A stretch of 64,000 nucleotides of DNA from Jeotgalibacillus terrae (GTDB taxonomy: Bacteria; Bacillota; Bacilli; Bacillales; Jeotgalibacillaceae): NCBI RefSeq assembly GCF_016908195.1, contig NZ_JAFBDK010000017.1:1-64000 (forward strand). Direction: 5' to 3'. The stretch's first letter is position 1, and each line of letters opens with the position of its first letter. The notes under the pieces are model-generated. The model worked only from the letters and a program-made list of their open reading frames with translations. It searched no databases and had not been told where the DNA came from. This document shows positions 63,072-64,000 of the stretch, one piece after another. Position numbers and translations under genes: made by a program.

Positions 63072-64000
63072 TTAACGCATTATCGTTGGAAAGAGTACCG
63101 TTTTCTTCTTTACATCATATATTCCCCGCTGAGTCACCCTTAAATAAGGTAAATGCGTTGAACTCAAAAACAGTAGTGTATAGACAGGATCATCAAAAGC
63201 ATAGCCGCGATTATTCAATACGTTTCTGAGTTCCTTTTCCTGTTCAATCAGCGTTTCCATCGGCTGATCTGACATCACACCTCCAAGGGCAAGTGGAATC
63301 TCATGAAGCCTTTCACCTTTATCAGTCAGCACGATTCCGCCCCCGATTTCTTTCATTCTATTGAAGGCGTCTATCAGGTCCTGCTTACTTTTACCAATGA
63401 GCAGAATATCTCCTGTATTTGAAAATGATGAAGCAAGGCCGCCGAGATCAGATGCAAAGCCTTTGATCAGCGTACAGATCTTCCATTCGCCATGCCGGTC
63501 TAACAGCATCAGAAAGCTTTCATCATGATCTCTTGACAATTCATTGACACTGGCGTCAATTGATACCGAATAAGGTTTTGTGATGACATTGTTCACCATA
63601 TTCATTCCACATGGCATTGAGAATTGAAGGTCATCATGGTCAATATCCCATTTAATATCAAGAGGCTGGATAGAAGACCAGTCAGGCTGGAATTCCTGCT
63701 CCTGCACGACCCCGTCTTTTTTAATCCACTTTCCTTTAGACATCACTGATTCCGGAACAGGATTTTTAGGATCGCTTAAAATATTTAATGTAGCAAGCCT
63801 GCCCGTTGCAATCATTCCCTGCATATAATCAAGGCGGTAATATTTTGCGACTGCATATGTTGCCATATGGTAAGCCTCAATCGGCTCAACACCCTCGTCG
63901 ATTGCAATTTTGATCAGCTGATCCATGACGCCGCTTTCATAAAATGAAGGGCTTGATCCGTCTGTTGTCATCATCAGTGAGTCAAAGGAATGTAACTGCT
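63072..64000 (-). CDS. yerA: Adenine deaminase-related amidohydrolase (YerA), partial
   Basis: This is the C-terminal part of a YerA/adenine-deaminase-like amidohydrolase. The frame stays open to the right edge, so the gene begins outside the window. Visible: LMMTTDGSSPSF (the usual MLTTDG motif near the end of the metal-dependent domain), then GMIATGRLATLNIL, and the adenine-deaminase C-terminal domain (PYSVSIDASVNELSRDH, CTLIKGFASDLGGLASSFSNTGDILLIG, GGGIVLTDKGE). YerA lacks proven adenine deaminase activity, so the substrate is open. Gene order yerA-yerC matches this locus in B. subtilis apart from yerB. Confidence 0.9.
   Translation of the reverse strand, partial: QLHSFDSLMMTTDGSSPSFYESGVMDQLIKIAIDEGVEPIEAYHMATYAVAKYYRLDYMQGMIATGRLATLNILSDPKNPVPESVMSKGKWIKKDGVVQEQEFQPDWSSIQPLDIKWDIDHDDLQFSMPCGMNMVNNVITKPYSVSIDASVNELSRDHDESFLMLLDRHGEWKICTLIKGFASDLGGLASSFSNTGDILLIGKSKQDLIDAFNRMKEIGGGIVLTDKGERLHEIPLALGGVMSDQPMETLIEQEKELRNVLNNRGYAFDDPVYTLLFLSSTHLPYLRVTQRGIYDVKKKTVLFPTIMR

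Overview
The window comes from a low-to-mid GC Gram-positive, endospore-former-type bacterium of the Bacillales. The evidence is strong AGGAGG-type ribosome binding sites, many intrinsic terminators, a guanine riboswitch, a cre box, a SigW-type ECF promoter, and a right half that follows the Bacillus subtilis order yerA-yerC-pcrB-pcrA-ligA-yerH(camS)-...-opuE/putP-...-gatCAB-...-dgkB-yefA(rlmCD). A Jeotgalibacillus-like or other Planococcaceae/Bacillaceae source is my inference; no rRNA or tRNA gene was seen to settle it.

Left part (1-24 kb), accessory and stress genes: a DJ-1/PfpI protein, a chemoreceptor, and an ECF sigma/anti-sigma pair divergent from a phage-shock-type envelope-stress operon (DUF4178, PspA, DUF4247 lipoprotein, DUF350, membrane-anchored spermidine-synthase-like protein) that carries a near-perfect SigW-type promoter. 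Then come a secreted Vpr-like subtilase, an isolated small protein resembling endospore-appendage (Ena) subunits, yeeI, a PAS-GGDEF cyclase, three short-chain dehydrogenases (one further right), a DoxX protein under tandem Rex/Fnr-like boxes, a frameshifted NAD(P)H-hydrate dehydratase, a YqcI/YcgG protein, and an MFS pump divergent from a MarR regulator.

Middle (24-41 kb): a CYP152 peroxygenase, a second GGDEF protein, an SDR/TetR divergent pair, an isolated UppS paralogue with a palindrome over its promoter, a membrane alpha/beta-hydrolase downstream of a lone GlpP antiterminator, an isolated TruA, a vWA gene next to a macro-domain/HTH gene, a guanine-riboswitch-controlled nucleoside transporter, a staygreen-family protein, rlmCD, a Nudix hydrolase and dgkB.

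Right part (41-64 kb), mostly core genes: gatCAB, yueI, putP, a complete glycogen operon glgBCDAP, and camS-ligA-pcrA-pcrB, yerC and a partial yerA. The glycogen operon lies between putP/opuE and camS, a gap where B. subtilis has none.

The non-coding space is rich. Six copies of a MITE-like palindromic element (full and internally deleted forms), a second mosaic hairpin family that starts right after stop codons (three units in tandem behind glgP), and three separate degenerate arrays with a period close to 21 bp and a shared core (TSATRRAATW) are the least explained structures here.
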